Assembly: GCF_900100315.1 (NCBI RefSeq)
Contig: NZ_FNFF01000005.1
Location: 310,001 to 374,000 of the forward strand
Length of the DNA stretch: 64,000 nucleotides
Direction: 5' to 3'
Source: Streptomyces indicus
Lineage (GTDB): Bacteria > Actinomycetota > Actinomycetes > Streptomycetales > Streptomycetaceae
Shown here piece by piece: positions 41,513 to 50,110 of this stretch. The notes below the pieces were generated by a model, which worked only from the letters and a program-made list of their open reading frames with translations, was not told where the DNA came from and searched no databases. A program made the position numbers and the translations under genes. How positions within the stretch are numbered: position 1 is the stretch's first letter; each line of letters opens with the position of its first letter.

Positions 41513-43762
41513 CTACCCGTACGCCCGCACCGCCACGATCCGCGCCTCCGGCGCGCCGTGCGTCGCCCCGACCACGACCCGCAGGGCCGTCGTGCGGACG
41601 GCCGGGAAGTCATGGATGCGGTGGCGGCGCCGGTTGCCGGTGACCTCCGCCACCGGGTGCCAGGCGCCCTCGCGCAGGGCCTCCACGCGGTAGTCGGCGA
41701 CGAGTTCCGGCATCACCTCGTACGGGGTGCGGTGGCGGTGCAGGTTGTTGAGGTACTCGTCCACGTCGTCGTCGAAGACGAGCCGCACCTGGCCGACCGT
41801 GACCGGCGAGCCCCAGTCGAGCCGCAGCCACTCGCCGTCCGCCCCACCCTCGGCCTGCCACAACTGCGGTCCGCCGTAGGGCCGTTGATAACCGCCCACG
41901 GCCTTCTGCGGCGCGTACGCCTCCGTCGCGGACCCGGCCCGGAAGCAGAAGCTCCTGCGCCGCAGCCCGCGTGCCACCCAGTCGGCGACGGGCTGGCCCG
42001 CCTCCTCGGGGATGTCGTGGTCCACGCCGGGCTCCCCCGCGAGCTTGCGGGCGAGGGCGAGGACGCCGGTGCGGCGGGTGTCGGCCAGGTGCAGGGCCGC
42101 GTGCGGGTCGGCCCGTACGACCACGACGCAGTTGCGCGGCTCGTCCGGCTGCCACGCGAGACCGGTGGCGACCCACTGGCCCTTGCCCGCCGCGACGGGG
42201 ACGCGCACCGACTGCACGAGCTGCGCGGGCACGGCGTTCTCGGCCCGTACTGTGTCCCAGAGTTCGAAGCACAGCTCGGTGTCGGCGTCCGCGTCCACGA
42301 GGACGTCGAGGTCGGCGAGGAGCGGGTCCACCGGCAGGACGAGCCCCAAGTCCCGGTCGAGCGGGCACCGTTCGAGGCTCACCCCGTCACCCGGTTCCAC
42401 GGCGAGGCGACGGAGCGTGCTGGAGGCGGACACGCGGGCGTCGCGTGCGAGGTCCTCCGGGTCCTCGTTGCGCACGCCGACGACGGAGGCGTCCTGGCGC
42501 AGCAGGGTCTGCTGGAGTTCCCGGCGCCCCGCGAGCTCGCGCGGGGTGAGCCCGTCCCGTACGCACAGGGCGGCGCCGGTCCCGGCTGCCTCGCCGAGCG
42601 TGGCGCAGGTGGCCATGACGCGGGTCGAGCCGAACGCGATGTGCGTGGCGGAGATGTTGCGGCCGGCGAACAGGAGGTTGGCGACGTTGCGCGAGTACAG
42701 GCTGCGGAACGGGATGTGGTAGACGCCGTCCGCGTAGCGCTGCCTGGCGCCGGGACTCTGCGCGTACATGCCCTCGACCGGGTGCAGATCCACCGACCAG
42801 CCGCCGAAGGCGACCCGGTCCTCGAACGGCTCCTGCGCCATGACCTCGGTCTGCGTCAGGACGTGGTCACCGAGGAAGCGCCGGTACTCGCGCTTGCCGG
42901 GGACGGAACCCACCCACTCCAGGGTCAGGTTGTCCGCGTCGTGCTTGCCGGAGTTCTTGATGTGGTCCCAGATGCCGGCGATGACGGACCAGAGTTCGTC
43001 GCGGATGCGCTCGTTGTCGTGCACGGTGTCGAGCTCGCCGCCCCATTCGATCCACCAGTAGTCGCAGCCGTTGTCGCCGGTGCGGATCAGACGGTGCTCG
43101 GGGATGGGGGTGGTCAGGATGTCCTTGGCGTACGCGGGCGGTACGTACTTGACCGGGTGGCCCGCGTCCTTCGTATAGAAGAGGATCGTGGAGCCGAGCA
43201 GTTGGCCGTCCGGCTCCTCGGGCGCCCACTCCTCGCCGTACTCCGCGTGCGACTCCCGGCCAATACGGTGCTCCGCGCCCGCGAGCGCGCCGACCAGGCC
43301 GTCACCGGTGCAGTCGAGGAAGACCGGGCTCTCGAAGGTGATGAGCCGCTCGGAGCCCATCGTCCAGCCGGTGACGGCGGTGATGCGCCGCTCGTCCGCC
43401 GGGCCTTCGGCCGCCACCTCGCGGACGTCCGTGTTGAGGAAGAGCCGGATGTTCGGCTCGGCGCGGACCGCGTCCAGGACGACCTGGTCCCAGTAGTAGG
43501 GGTTGCCCTCGGGGTTGCGGTACTGGTTCTCGGTGTAGAGCTCGCCCATGATGCCCGTCTCGCGGGCCCACCGGTGCACGCCGTGGGCGGTGGCCCCGCA
43601 CACCCAGACGCGCACCTCGCTGCTCGAATTCCCGCCGAGCACAGGGCGGTTGTGTACCAGGGCGACGGTGCGGCCGAGGCGGGCGGCGGCGATCGCGGCA
43701 CACACGCCGGCCAGGCCGCCGCCTATGACGGTGATGTCGCTGTCGACGGATTCCTCACGCAC
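41513..43762 (-). CDS. FAD-dependent oxidoreductase with discoidin-like C-terminal domain
   Basis: 749 aa from a GTG at 43762 with AAAGGA upstream. The N-terminal two-thirds are a PF12831-type FAD enzyme: dinucleotide motif VIGGGLAGVCAAIAAARLGR (residues 11-30), GGNSSSEVRVWVCGA, the DCTGDGLVGALAGAE loop and FAGRNISATHIAFGSTRVMA. The last 150 residues (from about RSFCFRAGSATEAY) resemble an F5/8-type sugar-binding sandwich. Family members occur in polysaccharide-utilisation clusters with unproven chemistry. There is no signal peptide. It follows the enolase-aldolase-SDR set on the same strand after a 151-bp gap. Confidence 0.85.
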   Translation of the reverse strand: MREESVDSDITVIGGGLAGVCAAIAAARLGRTVALVHNRPVLGGNSSSEVRVWVCGATAHGVHRWARETGIMGELYTENQYRNPEGNPYYWDQVVLDAVRAEPNIRLFLNTDVREVAAEGPADERRITAVTGWTMGSERLITFESPVFLDCTGDGLVGALAGAEHRIGRESHAEYGEEWAPEEPDGQLLGSTILFYTKDAGHPVKYVPPAYAKDILTTPIPEHRLIRTGDNGCDYWWIEWGGELDTVHDNERIRDELWSVIAGIWDHIKNSGKHDADNLTLEWVGSVPGKREYRRFLGDHVLTQTEVMAQEPFEDRVAFGGWSVDLHPVEGMYAQSPGARQRYADGVYHIPFRSLYSRNVANLLFAGRNISATHIAFGSTRVMATCATLGEAAGTGAALCVRDGLTPRELAGRRELQQTLLRQDASVVGVRNEDPEDLARDARVSASSTLRRLAVEPGDGVSLERCPLDRDLGLVLPVDPLLADLDVLVDADADTELCFELWDTVRAENAVPAQLVQSVRVPVAAGKGQWVATGLAWQPDEPRNCVVVVRADPHAALHLADTRRTGVLALARKLAGEPGVDHDIPEEAGQPVADWVARGLRRRSFCFRAGSATEAYAPQKAVGGYQRPYGGPQLWQAEGGADGEWLRLDWGSPVTVGQVRLVFDDDVDEYLNNLHRHRTPYEVMPELVADYRVEALREGAWHPVAEVTGNRRRHRIHDFPAVRTTALRVVVGATHGAPEARIVAVRAYG

Positions 43763-43913
43763 AGGGGTGTCCTTTGTTCGTGGGTGGAGGTTTTGGGCGG
43801 ACCTTCGAGGTCCAGGGCGGACGTTGGGTGTGGAAAAGGGCACGGCGAAGCCTGGGGCCGGGTGCCTGGCACACCGGCCCTCGGGGGACTGAGCGGTACG
43901 GAACGCCGCGCGC

Positions 43914-44633
43914 CTAGAGGAACCGCTCCCGCAGATCCGGCCGCAGCCACGCCGCCGGCGAGGAGATGCTGAGGCCGCCGTCCACGGGCAGGACGACGCC
44001 GGTGATGAACGAGGCGGCCGGCGACGCGAGGAAGTGCACCGCGGCGGCCACTTCGTGCGGGGCTCCGGTGCGCCGCAGCGGGTAGCCCTCGGTGACGTGG
44101 GGCAGGTGGGCGTTGCCGATCATTCCCGGGGCGACGGCGTTGACCCGTACGCCGCGCGGGCCGTAGTCCAGCGCCAACTGCCGTACGAATCCCTCGACTC
44201 CGGCCTTCGCGGCCGCGTAGGCGGGCAGCGCGGGAGCGGCGAGGAAGGCGTTCACGGAGGACACCGCGACGATCGCCGCGCCCTCGCCGAGGTGGGGCAG
44301 CGCGGCGCGTGCGGTGTAGAAGGCGGTGTCGAGGGTCGCGGAGAGGGCGAGCCGCCACTGCGCGTCCGTGGTGTCCTCGGCCTTCGCGACCGGCTGGGCC
44401 GCGGCCGCGAGCACGACGACGTCCAGGCCGCCCAGCTCCCGCAGTGCCGTGTCCACGCATTCCTGCGCCGCGCCCGGGTCCGTGCAGTCGGCGACCGTGT
44501 AGGCCTTGTACGCGGGGTGCCGGCTCGCGCGCAGCCCGCACCCCGCCACGGCGTCGCCGTCGGCGGCGAAGGCCGCGGCGATGGCCTCGCCGATCGCGGA
44601 GTCGCCGCCGACGACCAGCACCCCGCGGATCAT
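43914..44633 (-). CDS. SDR family dehydrogenase in the sugar-acid cluster
   Basis: 239 aa SDR. The cofactor loop reads VVGGDSAIGEAIAAAFAADG, slightly divergent from TGxxxGIG. The catalytic set is AVSSVNA (Ser) and YAAAK (Tyr/Lys), with VNAVAPGMIGN and a C-terminal VLPVDGGLSI. The ATG overlaps the aldolase stop by 4 bp. Context suggests oxidation of a sugar or sugar acid, as in the fucose/arabinose oxidative routes (inference). Confidence 0.85.
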   Translation of the reverse strand: MIRGVLVVGGDSAIGEAIAAAFAADGDAVAGCGLRASRHPAYKAYTVADCTDPGAAQECVDTALRELGGLDVVVLAAAAQPVAKAEDTTDAQWRLALSATLDTAFYTARAALPHLGEGAAIVAVSSVNAFLAAPALPAYAAAKAGVEGFVRQLALDYGPRGVRVNAVAPGMIGNAHLPHVTEGYPLRRTGAPHEVAAAVHFLASPAASFITGVVLPVDGGLSISSPAAWLRPDLRERFL

Positions 44634-45544
44634 CGCGGGGTCCCGACCGTGGCCGCGGGCAGCCCCAACCGGCCGATGATGCCGTCGAGTTGGACGCGGA
44701 CCGGCTCGGTCAGCGGCTGCGCGGGCATGCGGACGGCCGCGCTGCGGATGATGCCCCGGCGGACCAGGACCTCCTTGTGCACCGCCCAGGCGAGGCCCGG
44801 CTGCATGCCGAAGCGGATCAGCGGAAGCAGTCGTTCGTACGCGGCGTGCGCGTCCTCGGTGCGGCCGGCCGCCCAGGCGTCGAGCAGCGGCCGGAGCAGA
44901 TCGGTGAACTCGCAGGCGGGCATGGTGCCCACGGCGCCGGCGGCCAGTTCCTCCAGGAGGAAGAAGGCGTTCTGCCCGCCGAGCACCTCGAAACCCTCGG
45001 GCGCGGCGGCGACGGTGGCGGCGATCTTCGGCGCGGTGGGTGCCGTCTCCACCTTCACGGAGTCGACGCCGGGCAGCTTGCCGAACTCGGTGAGCAGCGG
45101 CACGGGCATCGGCACGCCGGTGGTCGCGCCCGCGTCCTGCACCATCACGGAGGCACCGCACCGGGCGCCGATCTCGCCGTAGAAGTCGACCAGTTGCTGG
45201 GCGCTCGGCTTGGCCAGGTACGGCGGCAGCACCATCAGCGCGTCGGCGCCGCCGGCCACCGCCTGTTCCGCCGCCTCCAGTGCCGTGACCAGGCTGGTCG
45301 GGCTCACCCCCGCCACCACCGGAACCGCTCCGGCCACGACCTCGGTGACGTCCCGCAGGATCGCCTCGCGGTCGGCGGCCGCCAGCGCGAAGCCCTCGCT
45401 GGCCATCCCGAACACCGCGAGCCCGTCCGCGCCCGAGCGCAGCTGGAACTCGGTGAGCCGGCGCAGCGAGCCGCGGTCCAGGCTGCCGTCCTCGTCGAAC
45501 GGGGTGGCGAGGACGGGGACGAGGCCTCGGACGGGGTTGCTCAT
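44630..45544 (-). CDS. DHDPS/KDG-aldolase family class I aldolase
   Basis: 304 aa DapA-like TIM barrel. VPVLATPFDEDGSLDRGSLR at the N-terminus, GMASEGFALAAADREAIL corresponding to GTTGE, and the Schiff-base Lys in VDSVKVE (near residue 162). The Tyr normally supplied by a YNxP loop is missing; the segment reads VMVQDAGATTGVP. It is therefore not a true dihydrodipicolinate synthase and more likely cleaves a 2-keto-3-deoxy sugar acid or a related substrate. Overlaps both neighbours by 4 bp. Confidence 0.85.
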   Translation of the reverse strand: MSNPVRGLVPVLATPFDEDGSLDRGSLRRLTEFQLRSGADGLAVFGMASEGFALAAADREAILRDVTEVVAGAVPVVAGVSPTSLVTALEAAEQAVAGGADALMVLPPYLAKPSAQQLVDFYGEIGARCGASVMVQDAGATTGVPMPVPLLTEFGKLPGVDSVKVETAPTAPKIAATVAAAPEGFEVLGGQNAFFLLEELAAGAVGTMPACEFTDLLRPLLDAWAAGRTEDAHAAYERLLPLIRFGMQPGLAWAVHKEVLVRRGIIRSAAVRMPAQPLTEPVRVQLDGIIGRLGLPAATVGTPR

Positions 45545-46722
45545 GCGGTGATCTCCTCAGCGTGCTTGGCGACGAACTCGGTGTCCACGTCGATGCCCAG
45601 GCCGGGCCCCTGCGGCAGCGCGATGCCTTCGCCCGGTCCGCCGGTCAGCGGGGTGCGCAGGATGCGGTTCGCGACGGCCCAGGTGGTCGGCTGGTATTCG
45701 AAGTACGGCAGGTCGGCGACGGCGGCCGCCAGGTGCAGCCCGGCGGCGGTGGCCACCCCCAGGCCCACGGAGTGGTGCGGGGCGACGGGCACGTGGTGCG
45801 CCGCGGCGACCTCGGCGATGGCGAGTGCCTCGGTGATGCCCGTGCGGCCGATGTCGGGCTGGGCGAGACAGAGGGCGCGGCGGCCGATCCAGTCCTGGAA
45901 CTCGTAGCGGTTGCGCAGCGCCTCGCCCACCGCGACGGGCAGGTCGAGGCGTCGTTGCAGCTCGCGGTGGCCTTCGACGTCCTCGGGCACGAGCGGCGCC
46001 TCAAGGAAGTCGATCCGGCCGCGGCGCTCCAACTCCCGCCCCAGCCTTGCCGCTTCGCCCACGCCGTACGCCCAGTGCGCGTCCACGGCCACCCGCAGCC
46101 GCGCGTCGGCGGCGAGCACCGCGTCCACGGTGGCGAGGTCGGCCTCGACGCCTCGGCCCAGGTGCAGCTTGATGAGGCGGACGCCCTGGCCGGCCCACTC
46201 GGCGGCGAGTGCGGCCCGCTCGGCGTCGGTGTCGCGCGGCAGTCCGGAGACGTACGCGGGCAGGGTGGCGCGGAAGGCGCCGCCGAGCAGCTCCGCCACC
46301 GGGAGCCCGCACCTGCGGCCGGCGAGGTCCCAGAGCGCGATGTCCACGGCGGCCAGGGCGTCGGCCTGGTGCCCGGTCAGATGACCGCGCTCGCGCATCA
46401 GGTCGCGCAGCCGGTGCCAGGCGGGGCGCACCGCGCCGACGGGCAGGCCGAGCAGGGCGGGACGCAGCAGCGTGGCGACGATCTGGCCGGGGACTTCGGG
46501 GCCGACGGGGGCGAGGGCCTCGCCCCAGCCTTCCGTGCCGTCGTCCGCGACGAGCTGCACCAACATGGTCTCGAAGCGCGCCGAGTACAGACTGCGCCAC
46601 GGCTCGCGGACGACGTAGCCGCGGTCCTCCGTCAGGTCGCTGCCGTCGTCGAGCCGCCCCAAGTAGGCCTCTTCGTGCGGAAGTTTCAGCACGAAAACCC
46701 TGACATCACGGATCTGCGGCAT
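45541..46722 (-). CDS. Enolase superfamily dehydratase/racemase (mandelate racemase/MLE type)
   Basis: 393 aa. The capping domain (1-130) and barrel show LIKLHLGRGV (KxH end of strand 2) and the metal ligands VAVDAHWAYG, DFLEAPLVPED and AVGEALRNRYEF, with PHHSVGLGVATAAGLHLA near the C-terminus. This fits an acid-sugar dehydratase. ATG 46722 is preferred over 46731 because the ribosome binding site lies too close to the latter. First gene of the coupled dehydratase-aldolase-SDR unit, which together would convert an aldonate to pyruvate plus an aldehyde. Confidence 0.87.
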   Translation of the reverse strand: MPQIRDVRVFVLKLPHEEAYLGRLDDGSDLTEDRGYVVREPWRSLYSARFETMLVQLVADDGTEGWGEALAPVGPEVPGQIVATLLRPALLGLPVGAVRPAWHRLRDLMRERGHLTGHQADALAAVDIALWDLAGRRCGLPVAELLGGAFRATLPAYVSGLPRDTDAERAALAAEWAGQGVRLIKLHLGRGVEADLATVDAVLAADARLRVAVDAHWAYGVGEAARLGRELERRGRIDFLEAPLVPEDVEGHRELQRRLDLPVAVGEALRNRYEFQDWIGRRALCLAQPDIGRTGITEALAIAEVAAAHHVPVAPHHSVGLGVATAAGLHLAAAVADLPYFEYQPTTWAVANRILRTPLTGGPGEGIALPQGPGLGIDVDTEFVAKHAEEITA

Positions 46723-46870
46723 GCTCACCATTCCAGCGTCGGCCCAGCGCCCAAGCCCCGGGGGCCCAAGCTCAGTTGATGGCACATTCCCACATGATGC
46801 AAGTGACATGCAAGGAGTGGATCCGGCAGTACGGAATCACTCGGCCGTGCCCGTGCAGCACCCTGACGCG

Positions 46871-47578
46871 TCACGCGCCTCGCGCGGCCAGTCGCGCCTG
46901 CGCGCCGTCCAGGAGCGTTTCGAGGACGAGGGGGTAGGCGCTGCGGTTCATCCGGCCGGCGAGGAGGTGCGCGGTGGCGGCGATGTGCGGATGGGTCTCG
47001 GCGGGCAGCCGGGCGTAGGTGGAGGTCCACATCTCCTCGTCCGCCTCCCTCGCCTCGTCCTTCAGCGCCAGCGCCCCCGCGTCCAGGGCCGCGAACGCGA
47101 GCGCCAGGTCGATGAACGCGTGGTACACCCCGACGGCGTCGGCATCCGTGAAGCCCGCCTCGCGCAGAATGCCGAGGATCGCCTCGTCCACCGCGATCTC
47201 GCGCGGTCGGCCCGTGACCCGGCTGGCCGTGAGCACGGCCGCCTGCGGATGCGCGAGGTAGGAGGCGTGGATCGCCAGGCCGAGCGCCCGCAGGTCGGTC
47301 CGCCACGCCCCCATGGGCCTCCACGCGTCGAGCGCCCGGCCCATCAGCTCCTCGCCGATGGCGCGCGTCAGACCGTCCAGGCCGGCGAAGTACCGGTAGA
47401 GCGTGCTCGGATCGGCGCCGAGCGCGGCGCCCAGGCGGCGCGCGGTCAGGCCGGAACTGCCGTGTTCGCGGAGCATCCGCAGCGCCGTCTCCACGATGAG
47501 CCGCTCGGACAGGACCTGGCCCTGCCGGGTCGGCCGGCGCCTGCGCCGCGCCTCCTCGGGCACCACCTTCTTCGGCAT
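46871..47578 (-). CDS. TetR/AcrR family regulator
   Basis: 235 aa. An unusually basic N-terminal arm (MPKKVVPEEARRRRRPTRQG) precedes the TetR helix-turn-helix SERLIVETALRMLREHGSSG ... LGADPSTLYRYFAGLDGL. GGGGAG precedes ATG 47578. It is divergent from the saccharopine-dehydrogenase-like gene 200 bp away; an AT-richer stretch near 47601-47625 (AACGTCGTAGACATTAACG) is a possible binding site. Confidence 0.9.
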   Translation of the reverse strand: MPKKVVPEEARRRRRPTRQGQVLSERLIVETALRMLREHGSSGLTARRLGAALGADPSTLYRYFAGLDGLTRAIGEELMGRALDAWRPMGAWRTDLRALGLAIHASYLAHPQAAVLTASRVTGRPREIAVDEAILGILREAGFTDADAVGVYHAFIDLALAFAALDAGALALKDEAREADEEMWTSTYARLPAETHPHIAATAHLLAGRMNRSAYPLVLETLLDGAQARLAARGA

Positions 47579-47778
47579 CGCTCCCCGCCCTTCGCACCCT
47601 TATGCCAACGTCGTAGACATTAACGCCCTCCCTCGCGTTGCATCGGAGCACCACGGGCTCCCGCCCGGGGACGTCCCGGCGCCCGTGCGCGCCGAGGACG
47701 ACCGTCGCGGTGCCCGCCGCGCCGCGTACGACCCTCTCGGTGCCCGAGTGCACCGACGTAGCCGAATAGGTGTGTGAC

Positions 47779-49002
47779 ATGCGTGTACTTCTCGTGGGTG
47801 CGGGCGGGGTCGGGACCGCCGTCACCCGGATCGCGGCCCGCCGCTCCTTCCTGACGCACATGGTGGTGGCCGACTACGACCTGGCCCGCGCCGAGGCCGC
47901 CGTCGCCGCACTGGGCGAGCAGGGCACGCGCTTCAGCGCGCGCCGCCTGGACGCCTCGGACCAGGACGCCGTACGCACCGCACTCGTCGACGAGCGCTGC
48001 GACGTGCTCCTCAACGCCACCGACCCGCGGTTCGTGATGCCGCTGTTCGAGGCGGCGCTGGCCGCCGGTACGCACTACATGGACATGGCCATGTCCCTCT
48101 CCGCACCGCACGCGACTGCCCCGTACGAGGAATGCGGTGTGAAGCTCGGCGACGAGCAGTTCGCCCAGGCGGCGGCCTGGGAGGCGTCGGACCGGATGGC
48201 GCTGGTGGGCATGGGCGTGGAGCCCGGTCTGTCCGATGTGTTCGCGCGGTACGCGGCCGAGGAACTCTTCGACGAGATCGAGGAGATCGGGGTGCGCGAC
48301 GGCGCGAACCTCACGGTCGAGGGCTATGACTTCGCGCCCTCGTTCAGCATCTGGACCACGATCGAGGAGTGCCTCAACCCGCCCGTCGTCTACGAGAAGG
48401 ACCGCGGCTGGTTCACCACGGCGCCGTTCAGCGAGCCCGAGGTGTTCGAGTTCCCCGAGGGCATCGGGCCGGTGGAGTGCGTGAACGTGGAGCACGAGGA
48501 AGTGCTGCTGATCCCGCGCTGGGTGGACGCGCGCCGCGTGACGTTCAAGTACGGGCTCGGCGACGACTTCATCGCCAAGCTCAAGACGCTGCACGAGCTG
48601 GGGCTCGACGCCACGGCCAAGGTGGCGGTGCCAGGACCCGACGGTCCGGTGCAGGTCTCGCCGCGCGACGTGGTCGCCGCCTGCCTGCCCGACCCGGCCA
48701 CGCTCGGCGACCGCATGACGGGCAAGACCTGCGCGGGGACCTGGGTGAAGGGCACGAAGGACGGCTCGGCGCGCGAGGTGTACCTGTACCACGTGGTGGA
48801 CAACGAGTGGTCGATGCGCGAGTACGGCTCGCAGGCGGTGGTCTGGCAGACCGCGCTCAACCCGGTGATCGCCCTGGAGTTGATGGCCACGGGCGCATGG
48901 AAGGGCAGTGGGGTGCTCGGCCCGGAAGCGCTGCCGCCGCGCCCGTTCCTGGATCTGCTCGGCGCGTACGACTCGCCGTGGGGGCTGCGCGAGGAGCGCT
49001 AG
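47779..49002 (+). CDS. Saccharopine dehydrogenase-like (SDH NADP) protein
   Basis: 407 aa. The N-terminal Rossmann motif VLLVGAGGVGTAVTRIAARR is followed by DVLLNATDPRFVMPLFEAAL, ALVGMGVEPGLSDVFARYAA and a long C-terminal domain with KTCAGTWVKGTKDG. The family covers saccharopine and carboxynorspermidine dehydrogenases. The MRVLLVGAGG start at 47779 is preferred over one three codons earlier. Probably controlled by the divergent TetR; the substrate is unproven. Confidence 0.87.
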   Translation: MRVLLVGAGGVGTAVTRIAARRSFLTHMVVADYDLARAEAAVAALGEQGTRFSARRLDASDQDAVRTALVDERCDVLLNATDPRFVMPLFEAALAAGTHYMDMAMSLSAPHATAPYEECGVKLGDEQFAQAAAWEASDRMALVGMGVEPGLSDVFARYAAEELFDEIEEIGVRDGANLTVEGYDFAPSFSIWTTIEECLNPPVVYEKDRGWFTTAPFSEPEVFEFPEGIGPVECVNVEHEEVLLIPRWVDARRVTFKYGLGDDFIAKLKTLHELGLDATAKVAVPGPDGPVQVSPRDVVAACLPDPATLGDRMTGKTCAGTWVKGTKDGSAREVYLYHVVDNEWSMREYGSQAVVWQTALNPVIALELMATGAWKGSGVLGPEALPPRPFLDLLGAYDSPWGLREER

Positions 49003-49086
49003 GGCCTGTCTTCGATCACCCGCCTGCCGGGCGACGCCTGGAACGCCCTGCGTGAACCGGAGTTCACCACCCCCGCACGCGCGCCC

Positions 49087-49977
49087 TCACTCCTCTTCCA
49101 GCCTGCGCACCCGCTCCTCGTCGCAGGTGCGCGGGCAGGTGAGGCAGGCCTGCGGGGCGGGCAGGCCGGAGCCGACCGCGGGACGGATGGCGTAGTAGAG
49201 GCAGCAGCCGGCGCGGGTGCGGGTCAGGTGGGTCCGGCCCGCGCGGCCTTGCAGCCGGCGGAAGTCGGCGCCTGCGGGGAAGGGGGCGATCGGCCCGGGG
49301 AGCAGTGCGGCGGCGGCCCGTACGGACTGTTCCTCCTGGTCGAGCATCCGCCCCAAGTACCAGATACCGGACACCAGATCGTCGCCGACCATGCCCCACT
49401 GGGCGCGCGGCCCCCGGCGCATCCGGGGGCCCGCCGCGGCAAGCAACGGGCGCATGTGGTCGGCCACCGCGGAGCGCAGTTCCGCCCGCAGCGCCTCCTC
49501 GTGCGCGAGGACCTTCACACCGGGCTGCCCCGCCGCGGGGTCGTCCGGCAGGCAGGCGAACCCGCGCGGCCCGAACGCGAGGTCGGCGGTGGCGAGTTGG
49601 ATGCGGATGTCGCCCGGGCGGATCCGGGGGACGCGCCGGGCGAGATACCACGGGCCGCTCATGAGCAGGGCGACGGACCAGACGTAATGGTGCAGCAGGC
49701 GCGAGGGGACGACATCGGTGCGTGGCTTCTGTCCGAACTCGTCCGCGATCCGGGCGGATTCCCCCTCGATGAGTGCATCGAGCAGTTCCGGGCGGTCGGC
49801 CAGAGCGGCACCGTCCACCCAGTTCTTCGCGCTGCCGGCCCACTCCATCAGGGAGGGCGGCACGAGCTCGACGCGCAGCGACTCGCAGGCCTGGAGCAGG
49901 AGTTGATAGGTTCCGGCGAGCGGTTGAAGATCACTTTCGGCCACCTTCGACGCCGACATGGCCGATCCCGCGCTCAC
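49087..49977 (-). CDS. FhuF-like (2Fe-2S) ferric-siderophore reductase
   Basis: 296 aa. The C-terminus carries the FhuF [2Fe-2S] pattern: GCCLYYAIRP followed by ACLTCPRTCDEE, i.e. the four cysteines of CC-x10-Cx2C. The rest is helical, with HHYVWSVALLMSGPWYLARR typical of ferric iron reductases. It would reduce imported Fe(III)-siderophore in the cytoplasm and release Fe(II). GGAGGAGG before GTG 49977 fixes the start, and an iron box lies 25-43 nt upstream. Divergent from the siderophore importer. Confidence 0.88.
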   Translation of the reverse strand: MSAGSAMSASKVAESDLQPLAGTYQLLLQACESLRVELVPPSLMEWAGSAKNWVDGAALADRPELLDALIEGESARIADEFGQKPRTDVVPSRLLHHYVWSVALLMSGPWYLARRVPRIRPGDIRIQLATADLAFGPRGFACLPDDPAAGQPGVKVLAHEEALRAELRSAVADHMRPLLAAAGPRMRRGPRAQWGMVGDDLVSGIWYLGRMLDQEEQSVRAAAALLPGPIAPFPAGADFRRLQGRAGRTHLTRTRAGCCLYYAIRPAVGSGLPAPQACLTCPRTCDEERVRRLEEE

Positions 49978-50001
49978 GTGCCCTCCTCCACTCAGCCATC
50001 A

Positions 50002-50020
50002 TTAGGTGAGCCTCACCTTA
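50002..50020. promoter_or_regulatory. Iron box (DmdR1/IdeR type) of the FhuF-like gene
   Basis: TTAGGTGAGCCTCACCTTA is a 19-bp near-perfect palindrome matching the Streptomyces iron box TTAGGTTAGGCTCACCTAA. Iron-loaded DmdR/IdeR bound here would repress the reductase. Confidence 0.92.
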
Positions 50021-50081
50021 GCCAGAACAGATCGTGTTTGCGATCAAGGCCCGAGGGGAAGGTCGCAGCGAGTTGACAGAC

Positions 50082-50100
50082 TTAGGTGTGCCTAACCTAA
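50082..50100. promoter_or_regulatory. Iron box (DmdR1/IdeR type) of the siderophore operon
   Basis: TTAGGTGTGCCTAACCTAA fits the 19-bp iron-box consensus and begins 4 nt after a -35-like TTGACA (50073-50078), so a bound repressor would sit on the promoter. It ends 10 nt before the GTG start of the first permease. Confidence 0.93.
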
Positions 50101-50110
50101 GGTCTTCGCT

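Noticed and set aside
49003..49040. GGGCCTGTC-like end resembling an IS terminus after the saccharopine-dehydrogenase gene
   Set aside because: No mirrored partner, no transposase and no target-site duplication within reach.
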